Counted from the first letter of the stretch, positions 8,226-16,769 are shown. The stretch: DNA of 38,247 bases from JBJXGV01 sp046160485 (GCA_046160485.1 JBJXGV010000061.1:1-38247); one strand, 5' to 3'. The notes: generated by a model not told the origin, from the letters alone. A program made the numbers and translations.

Positions 8226-8411
8226 ATGGCGAAAAAGTCTCTGATTGCGAAGGCGAACCGGGAGCCGAAGTTCAAGGTGCGGAAGTACACGCGCTGCCAT
8301 CGTTGCGGCCGCGCGCGCGCTTTCCTGCGCAAGTTTGGAATCTGCCGTCTCTGTTTCCGCGAGCTTGCGCTCCGCGGCGAAATTCCCGGCGTCGTCAAGG
8401 CGAGCTGGTAG
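8226..8411 (+). CDS. rpsN: 30S ribosomal protein S14, zinc-binding short form
   Basis: This 61-residue protein is the short, zinc-binding type of S14 (E. coli has a 101-residue zinc-free form). Two CxxC pairs are present: CHRC and CRLC. Start and end (MAKKSLIAKANREPKFKVR, GVVKASW) match the family. S14 joins the 30S head late in assembly. The gene lies between rplE and rpsH as expected. No zinc-free paralogue is seen in this window. Confidence 0.97.
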   Translation: MAKKSLIAKANREPKFKVRKYTRCHRCGRARAFLRKFGICRLCFRELALRGEIPGVVKASW

Positions 8412-8421
8412 GAGAGAGCGA

Positions 8422-8820
8422 ATGAGTCACACAGATCCGATTGCCGACATGCTCACGCGAATCCGTAACGGCGTTCACTCGCGGCAGCGCCGCGTCGACG
8501 TGCCGGCTTCGATCATGAAGCGCGAAATCGCCAAGGTGCTCGCGAAGGAACACTTCATCGAGGGCTACAAGCTCATCGAGGATCGCAAGCAGGGCGTGCT
8601 TCGTATCTATCTCAAGTACGCCGCCGGCGAGCAGCCGGTGATCACGGGAATCCAGCGGGTTTCGAAGCCTGGGCTCCGGCGCTATTCAGCGAAGGATGAA
8701 ATCCCCCGCGTTCTCGACGGGATCGGCATCTCGATCCTCTCGACGTCCCGGGGCATCATGTCAGGCAAGGAATGCCGCAAGCGCGGAATCGGCGGCGAGG
8801 TTCTCTGCAAAGTCTGGTAG
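8422..8820 (+). CDS. rpsH: 30S ribosomal protein S8
   Basis: The 132-residue product (E. coli 130 aa) starts MSHTDPIADMLTRIRNG and ends with the conserved RNA-binding segment STSRGIMSGKECRKRGIGGE. S8 binds the central domain of 16S rRNA. In E. coli it also represses the spc operon, which makes the hairpin before rplE of interest. ATG 8422 is preceded by TAGGAGAG, which overlaps the rpsN stop; upstream codons in the same frame are not part of the gene. Confidence 0.97.
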   Translation: MSHTDPIADMLTRIRNGVHSRQRRVDVPASIMKREIAKVLAKEHFIEGYKLIEDRKQGVLRIYLKYAAGEQPVITGIQRVSKPGLRRYSAKDEIPRVLDGIGISILSTSRGIMSGKECRKRGIGGEVLCKVW

Positions 8821-8846
8821 CCGCGCGTCGCGCGAGGAGTTGAACG

Positions 8847-9386
8847 ATGTCCCGCATTGGAAAAAAACCGATCGTCGTCCGGCCAGGTGTGAAGGTTCGC
8901 CTCGGCACGGGTGTCGTCGAAGTCGAGGGGCCGAAGGGAAAGCTCTCGCAGGCCTATCACCACTCGATGCTAGTGAAGATGGATGGCGACACGATCACGG
9001 TCGCGCCGCCCGCTCAGGATAAGTTCCACCGGTCGCTTCACGGGCTCACGCGCACGCTCATCGCGAACGCCATCACCGGCGTCGCCGATGGATTCACGCG
9101 CACGCTCGAGATTCACGGCGTCGGCTACAAGGCGCAGACCGATGGCAAGAAGCTGACGCTCACGCTCGGGTACTCGCATCCGGTGCTCTACGATGCGCCC
9201 GCGGGCATCAAGCTCGAGGTGAAGGAGAACACGACGGTCGTCGTTTCAGGTGCCGATCGCAAGATGGTCGGCGAGACGGCGGCGAAGATTCGATCGTTCC
9301 GCCCCCCCGAGCCGTACAAGGGGAAGGGCATCAAGTATCAGGAAGAGGTCATCCGCCGCAAGGCCGGAAAGACCGCGGCTTCCTAG
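8847..9386 (+). CDS. rplF: 50S ribosomal protein L6
   Basis: The 179-residue product (E. coli 177 aa) starts MSRIGKKPIVV and has the two tandem L6 domains, ending with the conserved EPYKGKGIKYQEEVIRRKAGK. L6 binds near the sarcin-ricin loop, where GTPase factors act. A GAGGAG SD lies at 8834-8839. Confidence 0.98.
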   Translation: MSRIGKKPIVVRPGVKVRLGTGVVEVEGPKGKLSQAYHHSMLVKMDGDTITVAPPAQDKFHRSLHGLTRTLIANAITGVADGFTRTLEIHGVGYKAQTDGKKLTLTLGYSHPVLYDAPAGIKLEVKENTTVVVSGADRKMVGETAAKIRSFRPPEPYKGKGIKYQEEVIRRKAGKTAAS

Positions 9387-9399
9387 TCGGAGGAGTAAC

Positions 9400-9762
9400 G
9401 TGAAGACCACAAGAGACCCGCGCGTCCGGCGCCACGAGCGCATCCGGAAGAAGGTCGCCGGCACGTCCGAGCGCCCGCGTCTTTCGGTTCGCCGCAGCTC
9501 GAAGCACATCATCGCGCAGATCGTGAACGACTCCGAAGGGAAGACGATCGTCACGGTGACGAGCACGGCAAAAGCGATCGTCGAATTGCTGGGCACGGAC
9601 AAGTCCAAGCTCAACCGAAGCCGCGTCGTAGGCCGGCGCATCGGCGAGCTGGCAAAAGAAAAGGGCATCGCCAAGGTCGTCTTCGATCGCGGCGGTTATC
9701 TGTATCACGGACGGATCAAGGCGCTCGCGGACGCGGCGCGTGAGGCTGGGCTCGCATTCTGA
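9400..9762 (+). CDS. rplR: 50S ribosomal protein L18
   Basis: With GTG 9400 as start the product has 120 residues (E. coli 117). It matches L18 from RRHERIRKKVAGTSERPRLSV to DRGGYLYHGRIKALADAARE. L18 binds 5S rRNA with L5. A consensus CGGAGGAG SD at 9388-9395 sits between the rplF stop and the GTG. The frame is open further upstream inside rplF, but SD and homology both favour 9400. Confidence 0.96.
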   Translation: MKTTRDPRVRRHERIRKKVAGTSERPRLSVRRSSKHIIAQIVNDSEGKTIVTVTSTAKAIVELLGTDKSKLNRSRVVGRRIGELAKEKGIAKVVFDRGGYLYHGRIKALADAAREAGLAF

Positions 9763-9788
9763 GCCGCTCGAGCGCATAGGGGTAACGC

Positions 9789-10337
9789 ATGGAGAAGAGA
9801 GAGAACAGAGGACCGAGACGTGACCGCCCCGAGGCGCCGAAGGACGGCATTTCCGAGCGCGTGATCTACATCAACCGCGTCGCGAAGGTCGTTAAGGGCG
9901 GACGCCGTTTCAGCTTCACCGCGCTCGTCGCGGTCGGCGACGGCAAGGGACGCGTCGGCGTTAGCCTCGGCAAGGCGAACGAAGTCTCCGAGGCGATTCG
10001 CAAGGGTACCGAGAACGCGAAGAAGTCGATGGTGAGCGTGCCGATGATCGGCGACACGATTCCGCACGAGGTGCTTGGGCGTTTCGGCGCCGGCCGCGTC
10101 TGGATGAAGCCCGCTGCTCCCGGAACCGGCGTTATCGCGGGCGGCACCGTGCGCGCCATTCTCGAATCCGCGGGAATCCGCAACATCCTCTCGAAGGTGC
10201 ACGGCACGAGCAACCCGCACAACGTCGTCAAGGCGACGATGGCGGGACTCGCGTCGCTTCGCACGGCGCGCGACGTGGCGCGGATGCGCGGCATGACGGT
10301 GCGCCAGGTCTTCGATCACGTCGAGGAGCACGCGTAA
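9789..10337 (+). CDS. rpsE: 30S ribosomal protein S5
   Basis: The 182-residue product (E. coli 167 aa) contains the double-stranded-RNA-binding part (VVKGGRRFSFTALVAVGDGKGRVG) and the C-terminal domain (AAPGTGVIAGGTVRAILESAGI). A charged N-terminal extension of roughly 15 residues (MEKRENRGPRRDRPE) is extra. S5 shapes decoding accuracy and the mRNA helicase site. The stop TAA shares its last base with the rpmD ATG. Confidence 0.97.
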   Translation: MEKRENRGPRRDRPEAPKDGISERVIYINRVAKVVKGGRRFSFTALVAVGDGKGRVGVSLGKANEVSEAIRKGTENAKKSMVSVPMIGDTIPHEVLGRFGAGRVWMKPAAPGTGVIAGGTVRAILESAGIRNILSKVHGTSNPHNVVKATMAGLASLRTARDVARMRGMTVRQVFDHVEEHA

Positions 10338-10546
10338 TGGGTCGCCTGCGCATCACGCAAATTCGCAGCACGATCGACCGCATCGAGCCGCAGAAGCGCA
10401 CGATGCGAGCGCTCGGCATCACGCGCATGCACCAGACGGTCGAGCACGATGACACGCCGGTGATCCGCGGAATGATCGTCAAGGTTTTTCACCTCGTGAC
10501 GGTTGAAGAAGTGGGCGGCAAGACGCCCAGCAAGAAGAGAGGCTAA
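10337..10546 (+). CDS. rpmD: 50S ribosomal protein L30
   Basis: The 69-residue product contains the L30 core (LRITQIRSTIDRIEPQKRTMRALGITRMHQTV, here split over the helix-strand pattern), ending in VKVFHLVTVEEV plus a short Lys/Arg tail (E. coli 59 aa). ATG 10337 overlaps the rpsE stop by one base (TAATG), so it is coupled to S5. L30 is absent in some bacterial lineages and is retained here. Confidence 0.95.
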   Translation: MGRLRITQIRSTIDRIEPQKRTMRALGITRMHQTVEHDDTPVIRGMIVKVFHLVTVEEVGGKTPSKKRG

Positions 10547-10547
10547 C

Positions 10548-11201
10548 GTGCATCTGGGAAATCTCCGCCCGAAGAAGGGCGCGATTCGTAAGAAGAAGAG
10601 GGTCGGCCGCGGCGTCGGCTCGGGGCACGGCAAGACGTCGACGCGCGGAGGCAAGGGACAGACCGCGCGCGGCAAGGTGCATCCGTGGTTCGAAGGCGGG
10701 CAGATGCCGCTTCAGCGGCAGTCCCCGAAGCGCGGCTTCAAGAATCCCGAGCGTCGCGAGTTCCAGGTCGTCAACGTCGGCGATCTCGAGCGCGCGGGCG
10801 CGAGTTCGATCACGCCGGCCGTGCTCGTCGCGAAGGGCCTGATCAAGAACACGCGCACGCCGATCAAGGTTCTCGGCGACGGCGAAGTGTCGGCCGCGTT
10901 CGAGGTGAGCGCGCAGGCGTTCAGCAAGTCGGCGCGCGACAAAATCGAGGCCAAGGGCGGCAAGGTGCTCTGGCTCAACGATGCCGGCGCCGTGCAGGCG
11001 CCGCCGAAGGCAAAGAAACCGAAGAAGCCGAAGTGGGGCCCCGAGTCGCGCAAGAAGGTGAAGGTCGAGAAGACCGCCGAGGCAGCGCCCAAGGGCGCGA
11101 AGAAGGGCGGCAAGGACGCGAAGGCCGGAAAAGACGTGAAGGCTGGCAAGGACGGCGCGGCTAAGGCCAAGGCGCCGGGCGCAGGAAAGGGCAAGAATTG
11201 A
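10548..11201 (+). CDS. rplO: 50S ribosomal protein L15 with long basic C-terminal extension
   Basis: From GTG 10548 (SD-like AGAGAGG) the product has 217 residues. Residues 1 to about 145 are canonical L15: LGNLRPKKGAIRKKKRVGRG, then GGQMPLQRQSPKRGFKN and the C-terminal FSKSARDKIEAKGGKVLWL. About 70 further residues are almost only Lys, Ala, Gly, Pro and Asp, with repeats of the type AGKDVKAGKDG. E. coli L15 has 144 residues, so this is a lineage-specific, probably disordered tail. The stop overlaps the secY start by four bases. Confidence 0.95.
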   Translation: MHLGNLRPKKGAIRKKKRVGRGVGSGHGKTSTRGGKGQTARGKVHPWFEGGQMPLQRQSPKRGFKNPERREFQVVNVGDLERAGASSITPAVLVAKGLIKNTRTPIKVLGDGEVSAAFEVSAQAFSKSARDKIEAKGGKVLWLNDAGAVQAPPKAKKPKKPKWGPESRKKVKVEKTAEAAPKGAKKGGKDAKAGKDVKAGKDGAAKAKAPGAGKGKN

Positions 11202-12523
11202 TCGAGAAGATCCGCAATATTTTCACGATCCCAGAGCTGCGGAAGCGCATCGTCTTCACGGTTCTGCTTCTGATCGTGTATCGCGTTGGCGGGCACGTCC
11301 CTGTTCCGGGAATCAACGGCGCCGCGCTTAAGGTCTGGTTCGATCAGAACTCGAGCGGGCTTTTCGGTCTCTACGATCTTTTCGTCGGCGGGTCGCTCGA
11401 GCGCGCGACGATTTTCGCGCTCGGCATCATGCCGAACATTTCGGCGTCGATCATTTTGCAGCTCCTCACCGCGGTTGTTCCTTACTTCGAGAAGCTCGCG
11501 AAGGAGGGCGAAGAGGGCCGCAAGCGCATCAATCAGTACACGCGCTACGGCACCGTCGTCCTGGCGTTCTTCCAGGCGTACGGAATCGCGGTCTTCCTTC
11601 AGGGCCTCGGTGCCGTCCAGAGCGGCAACTCGCAGATCGGCGTCGTCAACAGCCCAGGCGTCGGCTTCATGCTGATGACGATGATCACGCTCACGGCGGG
11701 TACCGTCTTCGTGATGTGGCTCGGCGAGCAGATTACCGAGCGCGGCATCGGAAACGGCATCTCGCTCATCATCATGATCGGAATCGTCGCGGAGTATCCG
11801 AACAACCTCATCAACACGATCCGGCAGCTCGCGAACAACACGCTGTCGCCGCTCATGCTCATTCCGATCCTCGTGCTGATGGTCGTCACGATCGCGGCGG
11901 TCATCGCGATCACGCAGGGGCAGCGCCGCATCCCGGTGCAGTACGCCAAGCGCATCGTCGGCCGCAAGGTTTACGGCGGGCAGAGCACGCACATTCCGCT
12001 GCGCGTCAACACCGCCGGCGTTATTCCGATCATCTTCGCGCAGTCGCTCATCATGCTTCCGAGCACGGTGGCGGCGATCTTCTTCCAGAAGAGCGCTTTC
12101 GTCGAAACGATCAACGCTTGGCTTTCGCCGACGTCGATCGTGTACAACATTTTTTACATCGGGCTCATCGTCGGGTTCGCCTACTTCTACACGGCGATCA
12201 TCTTCAATCCCGTCGACTTGGCGGACAACATGAAGAAGTACGGCGGGTTCATTCCTGGAATCCGGCCGGGCAAGAAAACTTCCGAATACATCGATCGCAT
12301 TCTGACCCGCATCACGTTGCCGGGTGGCGTATTCCTCGCGGTGATCGCCGTTCTCCCCGTGTTCCTGATCGAGTGGGCGAAGGTGCCGTTCTACTTCGGC
12401 GGAACGGGCATTCTGATTACGGTCGGCGTTGCGCTCGACACATTGCAGCAAATCGAGTCGCATCTATTGATGCGGCATTATGACGGATTCATGAAGAAGG
12501 GAAGGCTCCGCGGGCGTCGCTAG
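11198..12523 (+). CDS. secY: Protein translocase subunit SecY
   Basis: The 441-residue product (E. coli 443 aa) is the ten-helix channel of the Sec translocon in the inner membrane. Visible family hallmarks are the N-terminal IPELRKRIVFTVLLLIVYR, the plug region after GHVPVPGI, RKRINQYTRYGT, GIGNGISLIIMIGI, and the C-terminal MRHYDGFMKKGRLRGRR. The start is TTG 11198, which overlaps the rplO stop (TTGA), so translation is probably coupled. No SecE or SecG gene is in the window. Confidence 0.97.
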   Translation: MIEKIRNIFTIPELRKRIVFTVLLLIVYRVGGHVPVPGINGAALKVWFDQNSSGLFGLYDLFVGGSLERATIFALGIMPNISASIILQLLTAVVPYFEKLAKEGEEGRKRINQYTRYGTVVLAFFQAYGIAVFLQGLGAVQSGNSQIGVVNSPGVGFMLMTMITLTAGTVFVMWLGEQITERGIGNGISLIIMIGIVAEYPNNLINTIRQLANNTLSPLMLIPILVLMVVTIAAVIAITQGQRRIPVQYAKRIVGRKVYGGQSTHIPLRVNTAGVIPIIFAQSLIMLPSTVAAIFFQKSAFVETINAWLSPTSIVYNIFYIGLIVGFAYFYTAIIFNPVDLADNMKKYGGFIPGIRPGKKTSEYIDRILTRITLPGGVFLAVIAVLPVFLIEWAKVPFYFGGTGILITVGVALDTLQQIESHLLMRHYDGFMKKGRLRGRR

Positions 12524-12553
12524 CGCGGGTCGCGCGTTGCATTCGCGTGTCTC

Positions 12554-13129
12554 ATGAGGCTCATTCTTCTCGGTGCGCCGGGAGCAGGTAAGGGAACACA
12601 GGCGGCGCGCTTGGTCAGTGCGTACGCGATACCGCAGATCTCGACCGGTGACATCCTGCGGCGAGCCGTGAAGGATGGAACGCCGCTCGGGAAACAGGCG
12701 GAGGAGTTCATGACGTCCGGGGCGCTCGTGCCCGACGGCATCATGATCCCCCTCGTCGAAGAGCGGCTCGCGGCGCCGGATGCGGTGCGCGGTTACGTGC
12801 TCGACGGCTACCCGCGCACGATCGCGCAGGCGGCGGCGCTCGACGCGCACTTGGCGCGGCTCGGGAAGCCGGTCCACCACGTGATCGGGCTGACGGTAAC
12901 CGCGGATTCGGTGCTCGAACGGCTGAAGCACCGGGTGGCGGCGGACGGCAAGGCGGTACAGCGCGAGGACGACACGCCGGAGACGATCCGGACGCGCTTG
13001 GCGGTTTACGAAACGAACACGAGGCCTCTCGTCGACTACTACAAGTCGAAGGGGCTCTTCAGAGAGATCGACGGCATCCGCGAAATCGCGGAGGTCTGGA
13101 GCCAGATTCAAGCGGTTCTCGAGGCCTGA
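12554..13129 (+). CDS. adk: Adenylate kinase, short form
   Basis: This enzyme interconverts ATP + AMP and 2 ADP in the cytoplasm. The P-loop GAPGAGKGTQ is at residues 7-16, followed by the NMP-binding ISTGDILR and the DGYPRT motif. At 191 residues it is the short form: the LID segment (RVAADGKAVQREDDTPETIR) is brief and lacks the four-Cys zinc site of long Gram-positive enzymes. ATG 12554 has no clear SD, so it may depend on readthrough from secY, 30 bases upstream. Position between secY and map is common outside Proteobacteria. Confidence 0.97.
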   Translation: MRLILLGAPGAGKGTQAARLVSAYAIPQISTGDILRRAVKDGTPLGKQAEEFMTSGALVPDGIMIPLVEERLAAPDAVRGYVLDGYPRTIAQAAALDAHLARLGKPVHHVIGLTVTADSVLERLKHRVAADGKAVQREDDTPETIRTRLAVYETNTRPLVDYYKSKGLFREIDGIREIAEVWSQIQAVLEA

Positions 13130-13132
13130 TCG

Positions 13133-13921
13133 ATGGCGGCGGGGCTTCAGGTGGCACTCACGATGGACAAGGTCATCATCAAGAGGCCCGAAGAAGTCGA
13201 GGGAATCGCGGTGGCGTCGCGAATCACGGCGGAAGCGCTCGCGTTGTGCGGGCGGGCGGTTGCGCCAGGAATCGAAACGCGCGAGTTGGACGCGATCGTC
13301 GAACGGTTTATCCGGATGGAAAGAGGCGCGGAACCCGCGTTTCTCGGCTATCATGGCTACCCCGCGTCGATCTGCGTGTCGGTGAATGAAGAGGTCGTCC
13401 ACGGCATCCCCGGTAAACGGGCGCTCGTCGAGGGAGACATCGTCAGCATCGACGTCGGCGTTCGGCTCGGAAAGTTTTACGGCGATTCGGCGGCCACGTT
13501 TCCGGTCGGCCGGGTCGACGAAGACTCGCACCGCCTGATGAAGGCGACACGCGAGGCGCTCGAATGCGGAATTCGCGAGGTGAAGGCCGGGATGCACCTG
13601 ACCAACATTTCGCACGCGGTCGAGCGGCGAGTGCGCGCGGACCGGTTCGCGGTCGTGCGGGCGCTCGTGGGGCACGGGGTCGGGCTCGCGGTTCACGAAG
13701 ATCCGCAGATCCCGAACTACGGCCCGAAGGGGCGGGGGCCGCTCTTGCAAGAGGGCATGGTTCTCGCGATCGAACCGATGGTGAACGTCGGCACGCACGA
13801 GGTCGAGGTCCTCGCCGATGGTTGGACGGTCGTCACGCGCGACCGCGAACGCTCGGCGCACTTCGAACACACGGTGGCGGTGACCGCGGATGGGCCGCGG
13901 ATTCTGACGTTGGTTTCGTAG
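13133..13921 (+). CDS. map: Methionine aminopeptidase, type I
   Basis: This 262-residue metalloprotease removes N-terminal Met from new proteins. The five metal ligands are visible (numbering from ATG 13133): Asp107 (SIDVG), Asp118 (YGDSA), His181 (GHGVG), Glu214 (AIEPM) and Glu245 (HFEHT). ATG 13133 follows the adk stop by three bases with GAGG 8 bases upstream. A second ATG at 13163 gives MDKVIIKRPEEVEGI, closer to the usual short N-terminus, with AGGTGG before it. The true start is therefore uncertain by ten residues. The usual next gene, infA, is missing. Confidence 0.96.
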   Translation: MAAGLQVALTMDKVIIKRPEEVEGIAVASRITAEALALCGRAVAPGIETRELDAIVERFIRMERGAEPAFLGYHGYPASICVSVNEEVVHGIPGKRALVEGDIVSIDVGVRLGKFYGDSAATFPVGRVDEDSHRLMKATREALECGIREVKAGMHLTNISHAVERRVRADRFAVVRALVGHGVGLAVHEDPQIPNYGPKGRGPLLQEGMVLAIEPMVNVGTHEVEVLADGWTVVTRDRERSAHFEHTVAVTADGPRILTLVS

Positions 13922-14002
13922 TTCAAAGTTCGGCGGTGCGCGCTTGCCGCGCCCGGCATTAACGAAATTCATTCGTTCGGATCGGAATCGAGGAGCTGCG
14001 AA

Positions 14003-14119
14003 ATGAAGGTCAGGGCATCGATCGCCAAGATTTGTGAAAGCTGCAAGATCGTGAAGCGCTACGGCGTCCTTCGCGTCATCTGTAAGAAGAATCCGCGGCA
14101 CAAGCAGCGGCAAGGCTAG
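14003..14119 (+). CDS. rpmJ: 50S ribosomal protein L36
   Basis: A 38-residue protein starts MKVRASIAKICESCKIVKR and ends PRHKQRQG, which is L36 at its exact usual length. The zinc ligands Cys11, Cys14, Cys27 and His33 are all present, so this is the zinc-binding form. GAGGAG lies about 7 bases before ATG 14003. It is the smallest gene in the window, placed as expected before rpsM. Confidence 0.97.
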   Translation: MKVRASIAKICESCKIVKRYGVLRVICKKNPRHKQRQG

Positions 14120-14149
14120 GCCAAAGGCCTTAAGAAAAGGGGGCACTTC

Positions 14150-14548
14150 GTGGCACGTATTGCCGGAGTCGATCTTCCCGCTGACAAGCGGATCGACATC
14201 GCGCTAACTTACATCTTCGGAATTGGCCGCTCGACCGCCCGCCGCATTCTCGCGGATATCGGGGTCGACGCGAGCCTGCGCGCGAAGACGCTCACCGATG
14301 AGCAGACGGCGAAGCTCCGTCAGATCATCGAGAACGAATACAAGGTCGAAGGCGCCCTGCGTTCCGAAGTCTCGCAGAACATCAAGCGCTTGATGGATAT
14401 CGGTACGTACCGCGGATCGCGGCACCGTCGCAATCTCCCCGTGAGGGGGCAGCGGAGCCGGACGAACGCGCGCACGCGCAAGGGCCCGAAGAAGGGCTCC
14501 GGAATGCAGCAGAAGCGCACCACGGCCCCCGCGGCGAAGAAGCCGTAG
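14150..14548 (+). CDS. rpsM: 30S ribosomal protein S13
   Basis: The 132-residue product starts ARIAGVDLPADKRIDIALTY and contains RGSRHRRNLPVRGQRSRTNARTRKG, the S13 signature that contacts 16S rRNA and P-site tRNA. It is longer than E. coli S13 (118 aa) through a Lys/Ala tail. The start is GTG 14150 after AAAAGGGGG. Only 30 bases separate it from rpmJ, so there is no room for an E. coli-style S4 pseudoknot leader before this gene. Confidence 0.97.
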   Translation: MARIAGVDLPADKRIDIALTYIFGIGRSTARRILADIGVDASLRAKTLTDEQTAKLRQIIENEYKVEGALRSEVSQNIKRLMDIGTYRGSRHRRNLPVRGQRSRTNARTRKGPKKGSGMQQKRTTAPAAKKP

Positions 14549-14573
14549 GCTCGTTCGATAACAGGAGGATCTC

Positions 14574-15011
14574 TTGAGCGTTGTCGCTGATACCACCGCC
14601 GCAACAACCACCGCGGCGCCTGCAAAGAAGGTCAAGAAGAAGGGCAAGAAGAAGGAGCGCAAGTTCGACTCCGTGGGCGTCGCGCACGTCGCGTCGACGT
14701 TCAACAACACGATCGTCACGATCACCGACATGAAGGGGAACGTGGTGTCGTGGTCGAGCGCCGGAAAGATCGGCTTTAAGGGTTCGAAGAAGTCCACGCC
14801 CTTCGCTGCACAGCTCGCGGCGGAGAACTCGGCGAAAGAAGCCATGGAGCTAGGTGTTCGCAAGGTGGAGGTTCGGGTCAAGGGACCGGGAGCCGGCCGC
14901 GAAGCCGCAATTCGCTCGCTGCAGGCCGCCGGGCTCGACATTTCGTCGATCCGCGACGTGACCCCGATTCCGCACAATGGTTGCCGGCCGCCGAAACGGC
15001 GACGGGTCTAA
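14574..15011 (+). CDS. rpsK: 30S ribosomal protein S11
   Basis: The 145-residue product has the S11 core from VGVAHVASTFNNTIVTITD to the invariant DVTPIPHNGCRPPKRRRV. About 25 extra N-terminal residues are Thr/Ala-rich and then Lys-rich (KKVKKKGKKKERK), against 129 residues in E. coli. The start is TTG 14574 with a consensus AGGAGGA SD. A later ATG would cut into the core, so TTG is favoured. Confidence 0.96.
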   Translation: MSVVADTTAATTTAAPAKKVKKKGKKKERKFDSVGVAHVASTFNNTIVTITDMKGNVVSWSSAGKIGFKGSKKSTPFAAQLAAENSAKEAMELGVRKVEVRVKGPGAGREAAIRSLQAAGLDISSIRDVTPIPHNGCRPPKRRRV

Positions 15012-15033
15012 TTGAGATAGGTGGAGGAAATCG

Positions 15034-15663
15034 ATGGCTCGTGAAAGAGGTCCCAAATGCAGGCTCTGCCGGCGCGAGGGGATCAAGCTTTTCCTGAAGG
15101 GTGATCGCTGCCACACGGCGAAGTGCGCCATCGACCGGCGCGGCTACGCTCCCGGCGAGCACGGCGAGAAGCAGCGCCGCAAGCTCTCCGAGTATGGCCG
15201 CCAGCTCCGCGAGAAGCAGAAGGTCCGCCGCATCTACGGTATCCACGAGGCGCAATTCCGGAACTACTACACCGAGGCGAACCGCATGAAGGGCGTCACG
15301 GGCGAAAACTTGATGAAGTTGCTCGAGCGCCGTCTCGACAACATCGTCTTTCGTCTCGGCTTCGCGCCGTCGCGCTCGTCGAGCCGGCAGCTCGTGCGCC
15401 ATCGCCACTTCATGGTGAACGGCCGCGTCGTCGACATCCCGTCGTTCCAGTTGCGGAGCGGCGACCAGGTGCAGGTACGCGAGTCCAGCCGCAGCCTGAC
15501 GTACTTTAAGGGCGTCAAAGAGAATCCGACCGAACGAAATCTCTGCGACTGGCTCGGCCGCGACACCGAAAAATTGAGCGGGACGTTGAAGGAGATCCCG
15601 GCGCGCAACGCGATTCCGACGCCGGTCGAAGAGCAGTTGATCGTCGAGCTTTACTCCAAGTAA
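15034..15663 (+). CDS. rpsD: 30S ribosomal protein S4, zinc-binding form
   Basis: The 209-residue product (E. coli 206 aa) has an N-terminal zinc site with Cys9, Cys12, Cys26 and Cys31, the APGEHG loop, and an S4 RNA-binding domain (LERRLDNIVFRLGFAPSRSS). S4 nucleates 30S assembly and in E. coli represses the alpha operon. A GTGGAGGA SD precedes ATG 15034. Confidence 0.97.
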   Translation: MARERGPKCRLCRREGIKLFLKGDRCHTAKCAIDRRGYAPGEHGEKQRRKLSEYGRQLREKQKVRRIYGIHEAQFRNYYTEANRMKGVTGENLMKLLERRLDNIVFRLGFAPSRSSSRQLVRHRHFMVNGRVVDIPSFQLRSGDQVQVRESSRSLTYFKGVKENPTERNLCDWLGRDTEKLSGTLKEIPARNAIPTPVEEQLIVELYSK

Positions 15664-15721
15664 CAGCGTCTCCTGGCCTGGCAGCGCGCCGACAGGCTCG
15701 CACGAAGGGGGCTAGACAAGT

Positions 15722-16759
15722 ATGAAGTGGAAGAATCTTCAGATGCCCAGAAAGATCGAGACGGAAGATGGGAGCACTTCCGATTACGCGAAGTTCATCG
15801 TCGAGCCGCTCGAGCGCGGCTTCGGCACGACGATCGGAAACTCTCTGCGACGGGTACTACTCTCGTCTCTTCAGGGCTCAGCCGTCAGCTCGATCAAGAT
15901 CGACGGCGTATTGCACGAGTTCTCCACGGTCCCGTCGGTCTTCGAGGATGTCGCCGAGATCGTGCTCAACGTGAAAGGCCTCACGGTTGTCAGCCATGCC
16001 GACGGACCGAAGATGGTCACGATCGACGTGGAAGGCCCCGCGACGGTGACGGGCGCCGACATTCAGTCCGACGCCGACGTCGAGGTGCTCAACAAGACTC
16101 ACCACATCGCGACCGTCGACAAGGGCGGCCGGCTGCGGATGGATCTCGAAATCACGAGCGGGCGCGGCTACGTAACCGCGGAAGCGCAGGCGGCGGATAA
16201 GGTCATCGGCACGATTCCCGTCGATGCGCACTACTGCCCGGTCAAGCGTGTCACGTATAACGTGCAAGACACGCGCGTCGGCCAGAAGACCGACTACGAC
16301 AAACTCGTGCTCGAGGTGTGGACGAACGGCAGCGTGACGCCCGAAGACGGCATCGCGTACGCCGCGAAGATCCTCAAGGACCACCTCCTTCTCTTCATCA
16401 ACTTCGAAGAGACGCAGATGATCGAGGAGCGGGCCGAGGTCGACGAGGGACGCGAGGAGCTGCGCGAGCTGCTCACCCGCAGCGTCGACGAACTCGAGCT
16501 GTCGGTGCGTTCGTCGAATTGCCTCAACACGGCCAACATCAAGACGATCGGCGATCTCGTGCGGCGCTCCGAGGGCGAAATGCTCAAGTACCGCAACTTC
16601 GGGCGCAAGTCGCTCAAGGAGATCTCGGATATTTTGCGCGGGATGAACCTCCACTTCGGAATGGACGTCGAGGGGATCGTCGACGCCGCGGGCGCCGCGG
16701 CCCCCGAAGGCGACAAGGACGCCGAGGCGGACGAGCTTTCGAAGCTCGCGTCGAGCTAG
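15722..16759 (+). CDS. rpoA: RNA polymerase alpha subunit
   Basis: The 345-residue product has the alpha N-terminal dimerisation domain (about residues 15-235, with LERGFGTTIGNSLRRVLLSS) and the alpha C-terminal domain (about 250-315). The DNA- and activator-contacting segment VRSSNCLNTANIKTIGDLV has Arg263 in the place of E. coli Arg265. An acidic Ala/Glu/Asp-rich tail of about 20 residues follows. AAGGGGG precedes ATG 15722. The gene sits at its normal place between rpsD and rplQ. Confidence 0.98.
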   Translation: MKWKNLQMPRKIETEDGSTSDYAKFIVEPLERGFGTTIGNSLRRVLLSSLQGSAVSSIKIDGVLHEFSTVPSVFEDVAEIVLNVKGLTVVSHADGPKMVTIDVEGPATVTGADIQSDADVEVLNKTHHIATVDKGGRLRMDLEITSGRGYVTAEAQAADKVIGTIPVDAHYCPVKRVTYNVQDTRVGQKTDYDKLVLEVWTNGSVTPEDGIAYAAKILKDHLLLFINFEETQMIEERAEVDEGREELRELLTRSVDELELSVRSSNCLNTANIKTIGDLVRRSEGEMLKYRNFGRKSLKEISDILRGMNLHFGMDVEGIVDAAGAAAPEGDKDAEADELSKLASS

Positions 16760-16769
16760 TCAGTCAGAG

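Noticed and set aside
12464..14146. 560-residue antisense open frame across adk and map
   Set aside because: Same reason: opposite strand of adk, map and rpmJ, with no recognisable domain.
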